Shown here: one piece after another, positions 42,943 to 52,337 of the stretch
Position numbering within the stretch: the stretch's first letter is position 1
Layout: every line of letters starts with the position of its first letter
Source of the DNA: GCA-2725625 sp964574215
GTDB taxonomy: Bacteria > Pseudomonadota > Alphaproteobacteria > Rhodospirillales > UBA2165
Assembly (NCBI GenBank): GCA_964574215.1
Contig: CAZNLR010000020.1
Coordinates: 1 to 64,000, forward strand
Direction: 5' to 3'
DNA length: 64,000 nt
Made by a program: the position numbers and the translations under genes
Notes under the pieces: model-generated
Database searches by the model: none
What the model was told of the DNA's origin: nothing
Seen by the model: the letters and a program-made list of their open reading frames with translations, nothing else

Positions 42943-45408
42943 TTAAGACCCGGCTAGTTTACTCCACCAACCGCTACGCGCCGCCTTGTCGTCGCTGGCG
43001 GAACCGTTTCCTACGATGGTGACGTTGGAGTCATCCTTTTCGTCTTCGTCCGGTTGCTCCGTTGGCTCCTCAACCTTAGGAGCATCATCGGATGACGCTA
43101 TTGGCGCCGGTATTTCTTCCGGCTCTACGGGCTTATCGGAACTTTCCGGTTGATCGGACACGGCAGATTCCGGCTTCGCTTCGACATTTTCCGGCTGTTC
43201 CGGCTTTTCGCCGGATTCTTCCGCTTTTACGGTATCAGACTTCTTGCGGCGGACACGGCGGCGTTTTTTAGGCTTTTCATCCTTTTTGGCATCTTTTGCC
43301 GTTTTTTCATCGCTGCGGTCGCTGGCCTCGGCAGACTCTTCCTGTGTACCTACGTCGGCGTCTGCGGCCGGTTGATCCTCGGATTTTGACGTCGATTCTT
43401 GGTCTTGTCCTTCGGCGTCTCCGGCCGTTTCCGATATCGCTTCCGCTTCGACATTTCTTTTGCGGGTTCGGCGGCGACCGCCTCGCCGTCCCCGGCGCCG
43501 GCGTTGAGATTTCGAATCCTGATCGTCTTCGCTGGCGCCATCACCTTCGGTAGGCGTATCGGATGCGTCGGCATCTGCCGCGGCGGCAATTTCCTCATTT
43601 TCCACTTTTGTGTCGGTCTCATCGTCGCGCCGTTTGCGCCGCGAACGCCGCCGTCGCTTTTTCTTTTGCGGATCTTCGGATGCGTCCCCTGAAGCATCGG
43701 CTTTGCCGGGCTTGGTATCTGACGATTTATCGGCGGAATCCTGTTTGCCGCCGTCCGAGCGAATAATTTTATACTCAGGCGGGATCAAACCGTCATCCTC
43801 GCCGACGATAACCCGGATGCCGAATTTACTTTCGATGTCGGCAATCGCTTCGCGCTTGCGGTTGAGGATGTAGAGCGCGACCTGGGAATGAACCTGCACT
43901 TCGATTTCAGACGAGCGGTTGCGCGCGCCTTCCTCCTCGACGCCCCGCAAGACGTGCAGCGCTGTCGATTCTGTCGATCGGCGAATACCGGTGCCTTCGC
44001 AATGGGGGCAGACTTCGGAAATTGTCTCCGTTATGGATGGCCGCAGCCGCTGGCGGGAAAGCTCCAACAGGCCAAAGGGACTGATCCGTCCGATTTGAAT
44101 GCGGGCGCGGTCCTTGCGCATGGCTTCCTTGAGACGCCGTTCCACTGATGTCTGGTTGCGGTGAACGTCCATATCAATGAAGTCGATAACGATCAGACCC
44201 GCCAAGTCCCTCAGGCGTAGTTGCCGGGCGACCTCGGTGGCGGCCTCCAAATTCGTTTTTAACGCCGTTTCCTCGATATTGCGGCCCCGTGTGGCCCGTC
44301 CCGAGTTGACGTCAACCGCGACCAGGGCTTCGGTGATGTTGATGACAATATATCCGCCTGACTTCAACTGGACGTTGGCGCTGTTCATCGTCTCCAACTG
44401 GCTTTCGATGTGATAGCGGGCGAACAGGGGGACGATGGGGTCTTTATAAGGCTGCACTTTTTTGGCGTGGCTCGGGATTAGAAGCTTCATCAAATCCTTG
44501 GCCATGCGGTAGCCGGCTTCGCCTTCCACCATCACTTCGTCGACATCGCGGCTGTAATGGTCGCGAACAGCACGTTTGATGATATTGGCTTCTTCGTGGA
44601 TCAACGCCGGCGCGGAGGATTCCAAAGTTAGATTCCGGATGCCCATCCACAATTTAATGAGGTACTCGTAATCGCGCTTAATCTCTGCCTTGCTGCGGTC
44701 GGCGCCGGCGGTGCGGACGATAACCGCCATACCTTCTGGAATATCAAATCCGGAAATTATCGTTTTCAGCCGCTTGCGGTCGCCGCCGTTACCGATCTTT
44801 CTCGAGATACCGCCGCCTTTTCCCGTATTCGGCATCAAGACACAATAGCGCCCGGCCAGTGATAGGTAGGTGGTCAGGGCGGCGCCCTTATTGCCACGCT
44901 CTTCCTTGACGACTTGAACCAGCAGGATTTGCCGCCGTTTTATGACCTCTTGAATTTTATAACGTTTCGCCGGCCAAAATGACCGCCGGGGCGCATCGAC
45001 TTCGTCTATATCGTCGCCGCCGATCGTTTCGACTATTTTGTCGCTACCCTTGGCGTTGCCGTTGTCTTCGGCGTCGACGTCAGTATCGTCGTCAGCGTCT
45101 TCGGCGTCCTTGGCGTTGGCTTCGGCGTCCTCGGCCAAAAGCTTCTCGCGGTCGGCGACCGGTATTTGATAATAATCAGGGTGGATTTCACTAAATGCCA
45201 GGAATCCATGCCGATTGCCACCGTAGTCGACGAAGGCCGCTTGAAGCGACGGTTCGACGCGGGTGACTTTGGCGAGATATATATTTCCCTTTAACTGCCG
45301 CCTGGCGGCGGATTCAACATCTAGTTCTTCGAGCTGATTCCCGTCCAACACCGCAACCCGGGTCTCTTCCGGGTGGGCGGCATCGATTAACATTCTTTTT
45401 GTTGCCAT
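42943..45408 (-). CDS. rne: Ribonuclease E
   Basis: 821 residues. The catalytic half has the S1 region interrupted by an acidic insert at about 90-140 (DDDTDVDAEDNG...), the DNase-I-like VIDFIDMDV with the metal-binding Asp pair, and the zinc link CPHCEGTG. The C-terminal 280 residues are disordered, alternating Arg/Lys-rich blocks (KKKRRRRSRRKRR) and Glu/Asp-rich blocks, where degradosome partners and RNA bind. It makes the first cut in mRNA decay and rRNA/tRNA processing. GGAG lies about 12 bases before the ATG. RNase E usually represses itself through its leader, which here would lie in 45409-45850. Confidence 0.95.
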   Translation of the reverse strand: MATKRMLIDAAHPEETRVAVLDGNQLEELDVESAARRQLKGNIYLAKVTRVEPSLQAAFVDYGGNRHGFLAFSEIHPDYYQIPVADREKLLAEDAEANAKDAEDADDDTDVDAEDNGNAKGSDKIVETIGGDDIDEVDAPRRSFWPAKRYKIQEVIKRRQILLVQVVKEERGNKGAALTTYLSLAGRYCVLMPNTGKGGGISRKIGNGGDRKRLKTIISGFDIPEGMAVIVRTAGADRSKAEIKRDYEYLIKLWMGIRNLTLESSAPALIHEEANIIKRAVRDHYSRDVDEVMVEGEAGYRMAKDLMKLLIPSHAKKVQPYKDPIVPLFARYHIESQLETMNSANVQLKSGGYIVINITEALVAVDVNSGRATRGRNIEETALKTNLEAATEVARQLRLRDLAGLIVIDFIDMDVHRNQTSVERRLKEAMRKDRARIQIGRISPFGLLELSRQRLRPSITETISEVCPHCEGTGIRRSTESTALHVLRGVEEEGARNRSSEIEVQVHSQVALYILNRKREAIADIESKFGIRVIVGEDDGLIPPEYKIIRSDGGKQDSADKSSDTKPGKADASGDASEDPQKKKRRRRSRRKRRDDETDTKVENEEIAAAADADASDTPTEGDGASEDDQDSKSQRRRRGRRGGRRRTRKRNVEAEAISETAGDAEGQDQESTSKSEDQPAADADVGTQEESAEASDRSDEKTAKDAKKDEKPKKRRRVRRKKSDTVKAEESGEKPEQPENVEAKPESAVSDQPESSDKPVEPEEIPAPIASSDDAPKVEEPTEQPDEDEKDDSNVTIVGNGSASDDKAARSGWWSKLAGS

Positions 45409-45916
45409 TTACTTGTAAACTCCAAGGCCGCGATCCACGAGCCATCAAATTTTGGTCAATAAATCGCGTCATGTTTTGAACGAAGCTGGTGGCGCCAACG
45501 GACAAATCAAACAGCGCTAACGGTCCGGCCATTTTATTGGTCGACTGCGCGATATGTTTGTTTGTGCAGGCTGCTGTCACCAGCATGAAAATATCCAATG
45601 TGTTATTTTTAGTCGTGGTACGCTTTGTGCGTAATCGAGTTGGTGCTGATAGACAAAAAACAGTAAATATCGGAACTTAATCTATCTATTATTTAACCAG
45701 GTCACACCAAATCAAAGACCTGAAATATCCGAATTCATTAACATAACGGTAGGATTTTGGTTCGACAATCATATTCGCACGAAAAAATTCACTCCGTCGG
45801 CATCCGATGCCGGATGTCATTCCGAATAACGGAATGGGAGTGACCGAATTTTGGTGTGGAATTTCGTTGAAGACGGCTTGGGCGACGCGGTATACCGAAC
45901 CGTGTTTACGTTTAAA
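45409..45916. promoter_or_regulatory. Divergent rne/amiC control region
   Basis: No convincing gene lies in these about 500 bases. The part nearest rne should be its long 5' leader. Near the amiC side two palindromes follow each other: GGCATC-C-GATGCC at 45799-45811 and CATTCCG-AATAA-CGGAATG at 45818-45836. They could be operators or small hairpins in the amiC leader. I could not identify promoter boxes with confidence. Confidence 0.4.
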
Positions 45917-47263
45917 ATGATCAATAGTTGCTCTACATTCATTCGCCGAGTTATGCGGCCGAACGGGTTTTGGCCGATGGCCGCATTTGCCGCCGTTCTA
46001 ATGTTACAAGCGCCGACCATGAACCCGGCCGAAGCTGCAGGAATTAAGGCAACGGACATCCGCATTGGCGTGCATCGGGATAAGACGCGTTTCGTCATCG
46101 ATTTTTCCGAAAACGCCGCCTTTAAAGTGTTTACGCTCGCCAATCCCTATCGGGTGGTGATCGACTTGCCGGAAACGAAATGGTTATTGGAAAATAAGAC
46201 ATTTCCTGGAAAATCCGGTCTTATCAGTGGGTTAAGGTATGGGTTGTTCCGATCCGATCTGTCTCGCGTGGTTTTGGACGTGTCAGGACCGGTCGGCGTC
46301 AAGACGGCCTTCATGCTGCCGCCGGCAGAAGGCAAGCGGTTCCGGTTTGTCCTCGATTTGGTGAAAAGCACCCGTGCAATTTTTCTTACCAAGCTGAAGT
46401 CGTCAATTAAATCTTCTCACCGAATCAAGGTCCAGCGAGAGGAAGGTGCGTCCGATCCGGCTCAGATTGCCGCCGCAAAACCGCACCAACCGCTAATTTT
46501 GACGCCACAGCAGTCGGCTTCCCGGGGTAAATTCGTTCCCGGCAGAAAACCGGACCGGTCAAGCCGTCCCAAGCCGGTCATCGTGATTGATCCCGGCCAC
46601 GGCGGTGTCGACCCCGGCGCCACCAGCCGGGCCGGTGTGTTCGAGAAACATATTACCTTGGCGGCGGCGCGGGAAATCAAACGGGCCTTGGATCATACGG
46701 GCCGTTATCATGTTTACCTTACGCGCAACCGGGATATTTTCATTCGGCTGCGGGACCGCATCGCCATCGCCCGTGCAAAAAAAGCCTCGCTCTTTATCTC
46801 GCTGCACGCGGATACCATAAAAAAGAGGTCTGTCCGCGGCATGTCGGTCTATACGTTGTCGGAAAAAGCCTCGGATAAGGAGGCCGCCGATCTGGCGGAA
46901 AAGGAAAATAAAGCCGACTTGATCGCCGGTATCGATCTGTCAACGGAATCTCAGGATGTAACCAATATTCTGATCGATCTAGCGCAGCGGGAATCCATGA
47001 ACGAGTCGGCCCGCATCGCCGGCGGCCTGGTTACGGAACTGAAAAAAGTGGCGAAAATGCTACCCAACGCTCACCGGTTTGCCGGTTTTGCCGTGCTCAA
47101 AGCGCCGGATATTCCATCAATCCTGATCGAAATGGGGTTCCTGTCTAACCGAGCCGATGAACAGGCATTGAGAAGCAAAAATTTTAGAAGCAGAATGGCA
47201 CTGGCCATGGGAAGGGCGATCAATTCATACTTTACACGGATTGAGCAGGCCAAAAAATACTAA
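45917..47263 (+). CDS. amiC: N-acetylmuramoyl-L-alanine amidase with AMIN domain
   Basis: About 448 residues from ATG 45917; TTG 45851 and ATG 45953 are also possible and none has a good ribosome-binding site. An export signal (core FWPMAAFAAVLMLQA) is followed by an AMIN domain (about 45-160, FSENAAFKVFTLANPYRVVIDLP) that binds peptidoglycan or the septum. A Pro/Lys-rich linker leads to the Amidase_3 zinc domain: DPGHGG near 225, the Glu in VFEKHIT, SLHAD, and the catalytic Glu in ILIEMGFLSN. It cleaves the amide between MurNAc and the stem peptide at division. Followed by mrcA, as in other alphaproteobacteria. Confidence 0.93.
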   Translation: MINSCSTFIRRVMRPNGFWPMAAFAAVLMLQAPTMNPAEAAGIKATDIRIGVHRDKTRFVIDFSENAAFKVFTLANPYRVVIDLPETKWLLENKTFPGKSGLISGLRYGLFRSDLSRVVLDVSGPVGVKTAFMLPPAEGKRFRFVLDLVKSTRAIFLTKLKSSIKSSHRIKVQREEGASDPAQIAAAKPHQPLILTPQQSASRGKFVPGRKPDRSSRPKPVIVIDPGHGGVDPGATSRAGVFEKHITLAAAREIKRALDHTGRYHVYLTRNRDIFIRLRDRIAIARAKKASLFISLHADTIKKRSVRGMSVYTLSEKASDKEAADLAEKENKADLIAGIDLSTESQDVTNILIDLAQRESMNESARIAGGLVTELKKVAKMLPNAHRFAGFAVLKAPDIPSILIEMGFLSNRADEQALRSKNFRSRMALAMGRAINSYFTRIEQAKKY

Positions 47264-47409
47264 AGCAAATATACGGGACCCGAAGGCTGCTAATAAAATT
47301 GGCAAAACAGGCCAAGGATGATAGTCAATTGCCATAAACTCGCCTTATTGTTCCCTTACGCCAATAGGGTAAAATCAGAAAACCAAGAACTAGGGTAATC
47401 GGCTGGCCG

Positions 47410-49836
47410 ATGCTCCGAACGTTTATATTTTTTATCAGCTTTGTTTTGCTGGCCGCCATTGGTGCGGCGGGCGGCGGCGTATTCGTCTTTTACAAATACG
47501 GGCGCGGATTACCGGATTACAAACAATTGGCAGATTACGAGCCGCCGGTGATGACCCGCGTTCAGGCCGGTGACGGTCGGCTGCTGGCTGAGTACGCCAA
47601 GGAAAAAAGGGTTTTCGTGCCTCAGGCAGCCATGCCGAGAACGGTGGTGCGCGCCTTTTTGTCGGCGGAGGATAAGAATTTCTTTTACCATCCCGGCGTT
47701 GATCCGCTGGGGATCGTCCGGGCCGTCATCACCAATATCAAAAACATCACCCAGGGCAAACGCCTGGTGGGCGCGTCGACCATTACCCAGCAAGTCGCCA
47801 AAAACTTTCTTCTGACCAGCGACGTCACCATCGAGCGCAAGGTCAAGGAGGCGATTTTGGCGTTTCGCATCGAACGGGCGTTGCCGAAGAACCGCATACT
47901 CGAGCTATATCTCAATGAAATTTATCTCGGCTTCGGCTCCTATGGGGTTGCCGCCGCCGCCCTGAATTATTTCAATAAATCCCTCGACAGTCTGACCATC
48001 GCCGAAGCCGCTTTTCTCGCGGCATTGCCGAAAGCACCCAACAATTATAACCCTCTCAGCAAGCACGGCGCTGCCAAGGGAAGGCGAAATTGGGTGGTAG
48101 GGCGTATGCTGGAAGACGGCGCCATAACCCCGCAACAGGCCAAAAAGGCCATTGCGACGCCGCTGTTTATCCGTAAACGCGACGATACCGAGTTCGTCGA
48201 AGCCGAATACTTCGCCGAGGAAGTCCGCCGGGAACTGGTCAATCGTTACGGCGAGGAAAATCTCTATAAGGGCGGGCTGTCGGTGCGTACGACCATGGAT
48301 CCCCACTATCAGCGGATCGCCGAACGGGCATTGAGAAAAGGGCTGGAGTCCTATGATCGCCGTCACGGCTGGCGGGGGCCGGTTGTACATATAGATATCG
48401 GTGCGGGTTCCGGGCATGACTGGCTGAACCGCTTGGCCGAGATCGATCCGCCCAAAGGATTAGGGCCGTGGCGGCTGGCAATTGTCAGGGAGCTGGCGGA
48501 AAAAGTCGTGGAAATCGGCGTTGACGACGGACGGCTGGGGTCCATCCCTCTGGCGGAAATGAAATGGGCCCGCCCTTGGCTGAAGGAGGAGAAACTAGGG
48601 CCGGCAGTGCGCCGCCCGGCGGATGTATTGACGGTGGGTGATGTCGTTGCCGTTTCGCCAATTTTTGAAACGAAAAAGGGAGAGCCTTATCCCGATAACA
48701 GTTTCGCCCTGCGGCAAATTCCCGAAATCGAAGGCGCCCTGGTGGCATTGGATCCTCACACCGGCCGTATTTTGGCCATGGCCGGCGGCTATGATTACGA
48801 AAAAAGCCAATTCAACCGCGTGGTTCAGGCGCGCCGGCAGCCGGGCTCGGCCTTTAAGCCATTCGTCTATCTGGCTGCTCTCGACAAGGGGTTTACGCCG
48901 TCCTCCCTGATATTGGATGCGCCTTTCGTTATCGACCAGGGTCCCGGTTTGCCAAAATGGCGGCCCGCCAACTACACCAAGAAATTCTATGGTCCCAGTA
49001 CCATGCGGCTGGGTCTCGAAAAATCCCGAAATCTGATGACCGTTCGCTTGGCGCAAACAGTCGGGATCGAGACCATCGCGCGGTATGCACAAAGATTTAA
49101 TATCGTTGACCAACTGCCCCATCAGCTTTCCATGTCGCTGGGAGCCGGTGAAACCACCTTGCTGCGCCTCACCGCCGCCTATGCCATGCTGGTAAACGGC
49201 GGCAAGAAAATTGTGCCGACGTTGATTGACAGAATTCAGGACCGGCATGGCAAAACCGTATTTCAGCATGACCGGCGGGTGTGTGAAAAATGCCAGGCGA
49301 CATTCTGGACCAGCCAACCCGTGCCCAATGTGCCGGATATAAGGGAAGCCGTGGCCGATCCGGCGACCGCTTATCAAATGGTATCCATGCTGGAAGGGGT
49401 GGTTCAGCGTGGAACCGGCCGGCGTATCCGCGATGTGGGTAAGCCGCTGGCGGGTAAAACGGGCACCACCAACAAAGCCCTGGATACCTGGTTTATCGGC
49501 TTTTCACCCGATTTGGCCATCGGCGTATTTGCCGGATTTGATACTCCGCGGTCATTGGGACGAAGGGAGCAGGGCGCCAGCGTATCGGCCCCTATTTTTA
49601 AGGACTTCGTCAAAGGATCGCTGGAAGACAAGCCCAATATCCCCTTTCGCATTCCGCCCGGTATCCGGTTGGTCAGGGTCAACAGCGTCACCGGCCAACC
49701 GGCCCGGCCCGGTGATAAACGGGTGATCCTGGAGGCCTTCAAACCGGGCACGATTCCTTCCGGACGCCAGGAAGTGCTCGATGGATCGGAAACCGCCGCT
49801 ACGGCGCCGGTCGCCGGAACGGGCGGCCTCTACTGA
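47410..49836 (+). CDS. mrcA: Penicillin-binding protein 1A (bifunctional GT51 / transpeptidase)
   Basis: 808 residues. One N-terminal membrane helix (about 3-28) precedes the GT51 glycosyltransferase domain with EDKNFFYHPGVD (catalytic Glu) and GASTITQQVAKN. An OB-like insert follows and then the transpeptidase with SAFK at about 480-483, SRN and KTGTT at about 684-688. It polymerises and cross-links peptidoglycan in the periplasm. The C-terminal tail (about 740-808) is Pro/Gly-rich. It stands next to amiC, but the expected prfB neighbour is displaced by four kilobases. Confidence 0.96.
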   Translation: MLRTFIFFISFVLLAAIGAAGGGVFVFYKYGRGLPDYKQLADYEPPVMTRVQAGDGRLLAEYAKEKRVFVPQAAMPRTVVRAFLSAEDKNFFYHPGVDPLGIVRAVITNIKNITQGKRLVGASTITQQVAKNFLLTSDVTIERKVKEAILAFRIERALPKNRILELYLNEIYLGFGSYGVAAAALNYFNKSLDSLTIAEAAFLAALPKAPNNYNPLSKHGAAKGRRNWVVGRMLEDGAITPQQAKKAIATPLFIRKRDDTEFVEAEYFAEEVRRELVNRYGEENLYKGGLSVRTTMDPHYQRIAERALRKGLESYDRRHGWRGPVVHIDIGAGSGHDWLNRLAEIDPPKGLGPWRLAIVRELAEKVVEIGVDDGRLGSIPLAEMKWARPWLKEEKLGPAVRRPADVLTVGDVVAVSPIFETKKGEPYPDNSFALRQIPEIEGALVALDPHTGRILAMAGGYDYEKSQFNRVVQARRQPGSAFKPFVYLAALDKGFTPSSLILDAPFVIDQGPGLPKWRPANYTKKFYGPSTMRLGLEKSRNLMTVRLAQTVGIETIARYAQRFNIVDQLPHQLSMSLGAGETTLLRLTAAYAMLVNGGKKIVPTLIDRIQDRHGKTVFQHDRRVCEKCQATFWTSQPVPNVPDIREAVADPATAYQMVSMLEGVVQRGTGRRIRDVGKPLAGKTGTTNKALDTWFIGFSPDLAIGVFAGFDTPRSLGRREQGASVSAPIFKDFVKGSLEDKPNIPFRIPPGIRLVRVNSVTGQPARPGDKRVILEAFKPGTIPSGRQEVLDGSETAATAPVAGTGGLY

Positions 49837-49933
49837 GCTGACAATTTTCTCGTCGCTATCCTGACTTGAACAAAACGCGCTGAGCGGCGTACCATGGCAG
49901 CCAGGAAAAGCCATTTGAACCGGGGGATACAGC

Positions 49934-50914
49934 ATGGGAAAAATAGATATCGGCCAGGCCGAGCGGCCGCCGCGACGGGCGCGTGACGGGTCGAAGACCC
50001 AAATGGCGGCGCATTTCTTTAAACGCTATCCTCCGTCGGCCAAGCGCCATACGTTTCTGCGCAACGTGTTGTTCGATTATCGGGACCCGCCGGTCAACCC
50101 CAATCAAACTGAAATCCCGGAGCCTGAAAAGATCACCGGCGAAATCAAAGGCATGGCTTTATCCATGGGCGTCGATATCGTCGGAGTCGCTGCTTTTAGC
50201 GGCGAGTTCGCATTTGCTGACGCCGATTTGCCGGACCATGACCGGGTGATTGTTTTGGGTAAAACCATGCCTTACGACATCATGGCTGATATCGGCCCCA
50301 AGTCTCAGTCGGTCGTGCATCAAACCTATTTCGACCTAGACGATATCGGTCTGCGGCTGGCCCAGCAGATCGGCGCCTACGGTTACAGTGCTCGTTTGCA
50401 GCCCAATGGCGGTGAATTTCCGCTGATTCCCTACGCCTATCTGGCCGGGCTCGGTGAACTCGGCAAACACGGATCGCTCATTTCTCCGCAGCTGGGGTCG
50501 TCCTTCAGACTAAGCGCTCTGTCGACGGATATGCCTATTAACGTAGACGGTCCAGTGGACGAGGGAATCGAGGAGGTCTGCGCCAGCTGCAACGTCTGCG
50601 AACGTTTCTGCCCCGGGGGCGCCATTCGGCCCGACAAATATACGGTGAACGGCGTCGAGCGGTGGCATGTGGATACGCCGTCCTGTGAACCTTTTTTCTA
50701 CAAAATGTACGGCTGCAAAATTTGTCTGATGGTCTGCCCCTTCAACGCCAAGGGCGTATTGAAGGAAGCCTTCAAGCCGACAGCCGAAGACATCCGTAAA
50801 GCGAAAGACGCCGAGGGTCTTTTGAAACTGATCGAAGAACGCACGGATATGAAGTTGGACGATTTCGACTACAGCTTGGATGATGACGAGGAATTGGCAG
50901 GGTCGATCAGGTAG
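49934..50914 (+). CDS. Reductive-dehalogenase-like double 4Fe-4S protein, short form
   Basis: 326 residues, no signal peptide. KGMALSMGVDIVGVAAF matches the start of the corrinoid-type domain in RdhA/QueG relatives; AGLGELGKHGSLISPQLGSSFRLS is the cobalamin-domain loop. Two ferredoxin motifs follow: CxxCxxCxxxCP from about residue 216 and Cx9CxxCxxxCP from about 251 (CKICLMVCPFN). It is a distant paralogue of the protein at 9378 but lacks most of its N-terminal region, and it has an acidic C-terminus (DDFDYSLDDDEEL). Cobalamin binding is inferred. It stands alone on the plus strand between mrcA and a convergent hydrolase gene. Confidence 0.72.
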   Translation: MGKIDIGQAERPPRRARDGSKTQMAAHFFKRYPPSAKRHTFLRNVLFDYRDPPVNPNQTEIPEPEKITGEIKGMALSMGVDIVGVAAFSGEFAFADADLPDHDRVIVLGKTMPYDIMADIGPKSQSVVHQTYFDLDDIGLRLAQQIGAYGYSARLQPNGGEFPLIPYAYLAGLGELGKHGSLISPQLGSSFRLSALSTDMPINVDGPVDEGIEEVCASCNVCERFCPGGAIRPDKYTVNGVERWHVDTPSCEPFFYKMYGCKICLMVCPFNAKGVLKEAFKPTAEDIRKAKDAEGLLKLIEERTDMKLDDFDYSLDDDEELAGSIR

Positions 50915-50927
50915 TGCCGTCGACTTA

Positions 50928-52337
50928 TTATGAGTCTTTTGCTTGAAGCCGTTCAAGTATTTTACGAAATACGACAAGCGGAGCATGGTCGCGCATCATT
51001 GTTATCGGCACGCTGAAATGACCCCGCCGCCAGTCAAATCGATTGTCCGGCGGCACCCGCCACTCATCCAGCAGGGCGACGCCTGCGTCATACGGCGTGA
51101 CGTCATCGAGATATCCCAAAACGGAAACGACATTTTCCGGAGCGACGACGGTTGGGCCATGGGTCTCCAACAACGTCATAAGTTTTTGGGTGGTTTCGGG
51201 AGTCCAGCCGGCGGCGGCGGTTTGGTTTTGAACCCCCCATACCCGTGAAAGACGCCCTCGGTACATGGCGTCGCCGACACCCCGGCTATGGGTAATCAGG
51301 ATCATCGCATCAGGATGGAACCGTTCCGGCCAATGCTTGGCGCGGTCGGCCACCAAATGCGCCGTCATGGAACCCAGGCTGCTGCCGCCGACGGCAACAG
51401 GACCGGTTGACGTCGAGCGGCACCAATCGATCAATACCGCCCATTCCAATATTGCCGCTGAAAAATGATCGATGGGACCGCAAGGCGAGGTGGCGATAAA
51501 ACGCTCGCCGCTAAATCGCCCTTCAGGCAAACGGCGTCCGTGCGACGGAGCCTCGGGCCTGACGACCCGTATACCCATTTCCACCAAGGCCTCGACTTCG
51601 TCGATCAACCCCCGCCAGTGGTCGAATTCGACGCAGATACCGTGTCCGAAAATGAGTGTCGGCGGATTGTCGACATTTTTGGGCTCATGCACGCGCACCG
51701 TTACGACGTCGTTCAGGCGCGTCGACGGCGATTGAAATCTCAACCAATAATCAGGACCGACGGTACCGGCGAATATCCGTGACTTGGTCACCTGGGGCAT
51801 ATCCTCCGGCAGGTCGGTCATTTTCTGCGGCTGCTCAAGCCAGGACTGATAGGATTGAACCGCTGCCTCGGGCGTCGTTATCTGCCACTTAATCGGAGAA
51901 ATTTTTTGACTGATGCCGAGAGGAAGAAATTTAAAGCGCATTTCGTTGTATTGATGACGGCGCTCCAAGCGTTCCTGTTCAATATCCAACAGTTGTTCCG
52001 GCGAATTTTCGGTGCCGCCGAAAAAGGCTGCCTCCCATCGGTCATTGGCCTGGCGGGCGAGGGTGCGGCGGGTTTCAAATTGTTTCAAAATCCGGCCCAA
52101 TTTTTTCTCTACGGAAGGCGAAGCAGCAAAATCAATTTCAGACAGGAATTTTTCCACGGACCCGTCGGCGATCCGGGCCGCTGCCCACATCCTTGAGACG
52201 GGAAAATACCAACGATCCAATAGTTTCAGCGACAACCGATCGAACCAGGGCTTTGCCAGGAGAGAGCCCAATGGTGATCTAAGCCAGGAATTCAAAATTG
52301 TTTGGCTGGAAAAGTGTCGAATATCTGGTTGGGACAT
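50928..52337 (-). CDS. Alpha/beta hydrolase
   Basis: 469 residues. The last 300 are an alpha/beta hydrolase: oxyanion-side FGHGICVEFDHW, nucleophile Ser in VGGSSLGSM near residue 320, acid Asp in LDDVTPYD, and the His in RRGHFSVP near the end. The first 170 are a helical cytosolic region not recognised. Its start overlaps the stop of the acyltransferase gene by one base (TAATG), so the two are coupled and may work on the same lipid. Substrate unknown. Confidence 0.82.
   Translation of the reverse strand: MSQPDIRHFSSQTILNSWLRSPLGSLLAKPWFDRLSLKLLDRWYFPVSRMWAAARIADGSVEKFLSEIDFAASPSVEKKLGRILKQFETRRTLARQANDRWEAAFFGGTENSPEQLLDIEQERLERRHQYNEMRFKFLPLGISQKISPIKWQITTPEAAVQSYQSWLEQPQKMTDLPEDMPQVTKSRIFAGTVGPDYWLRFQSPSTRLNDVVTVRVHEPKNVDNPPTLIFGHGICVEFDHWRGLIDEVEALVEMGIRVVRPEAPSHGRRLPEGRFSGERFIATSPCGPIDHFSAAILEWAVLIDWCRSTSTGPVAVGGSSLGSMTAHLVADRAKHWPERFHPDAMILITHSRGVGDAMYRGRLSRVWGVQNQTAAAGWTPETTQKLMTLLETHGPTVVAPENVVSVLGYLDDVTPYDAGVALLDEWRVPPDNRFDWRRGHFSVPITMMRDHAPLVVFRKILERLQAKDS

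Noticed and set aside
45314..45680. Short frames on both strands at the rne 5' end
   Set aside because: They overlap the rne start or have no ribosome-binding site and no protein-like composition.
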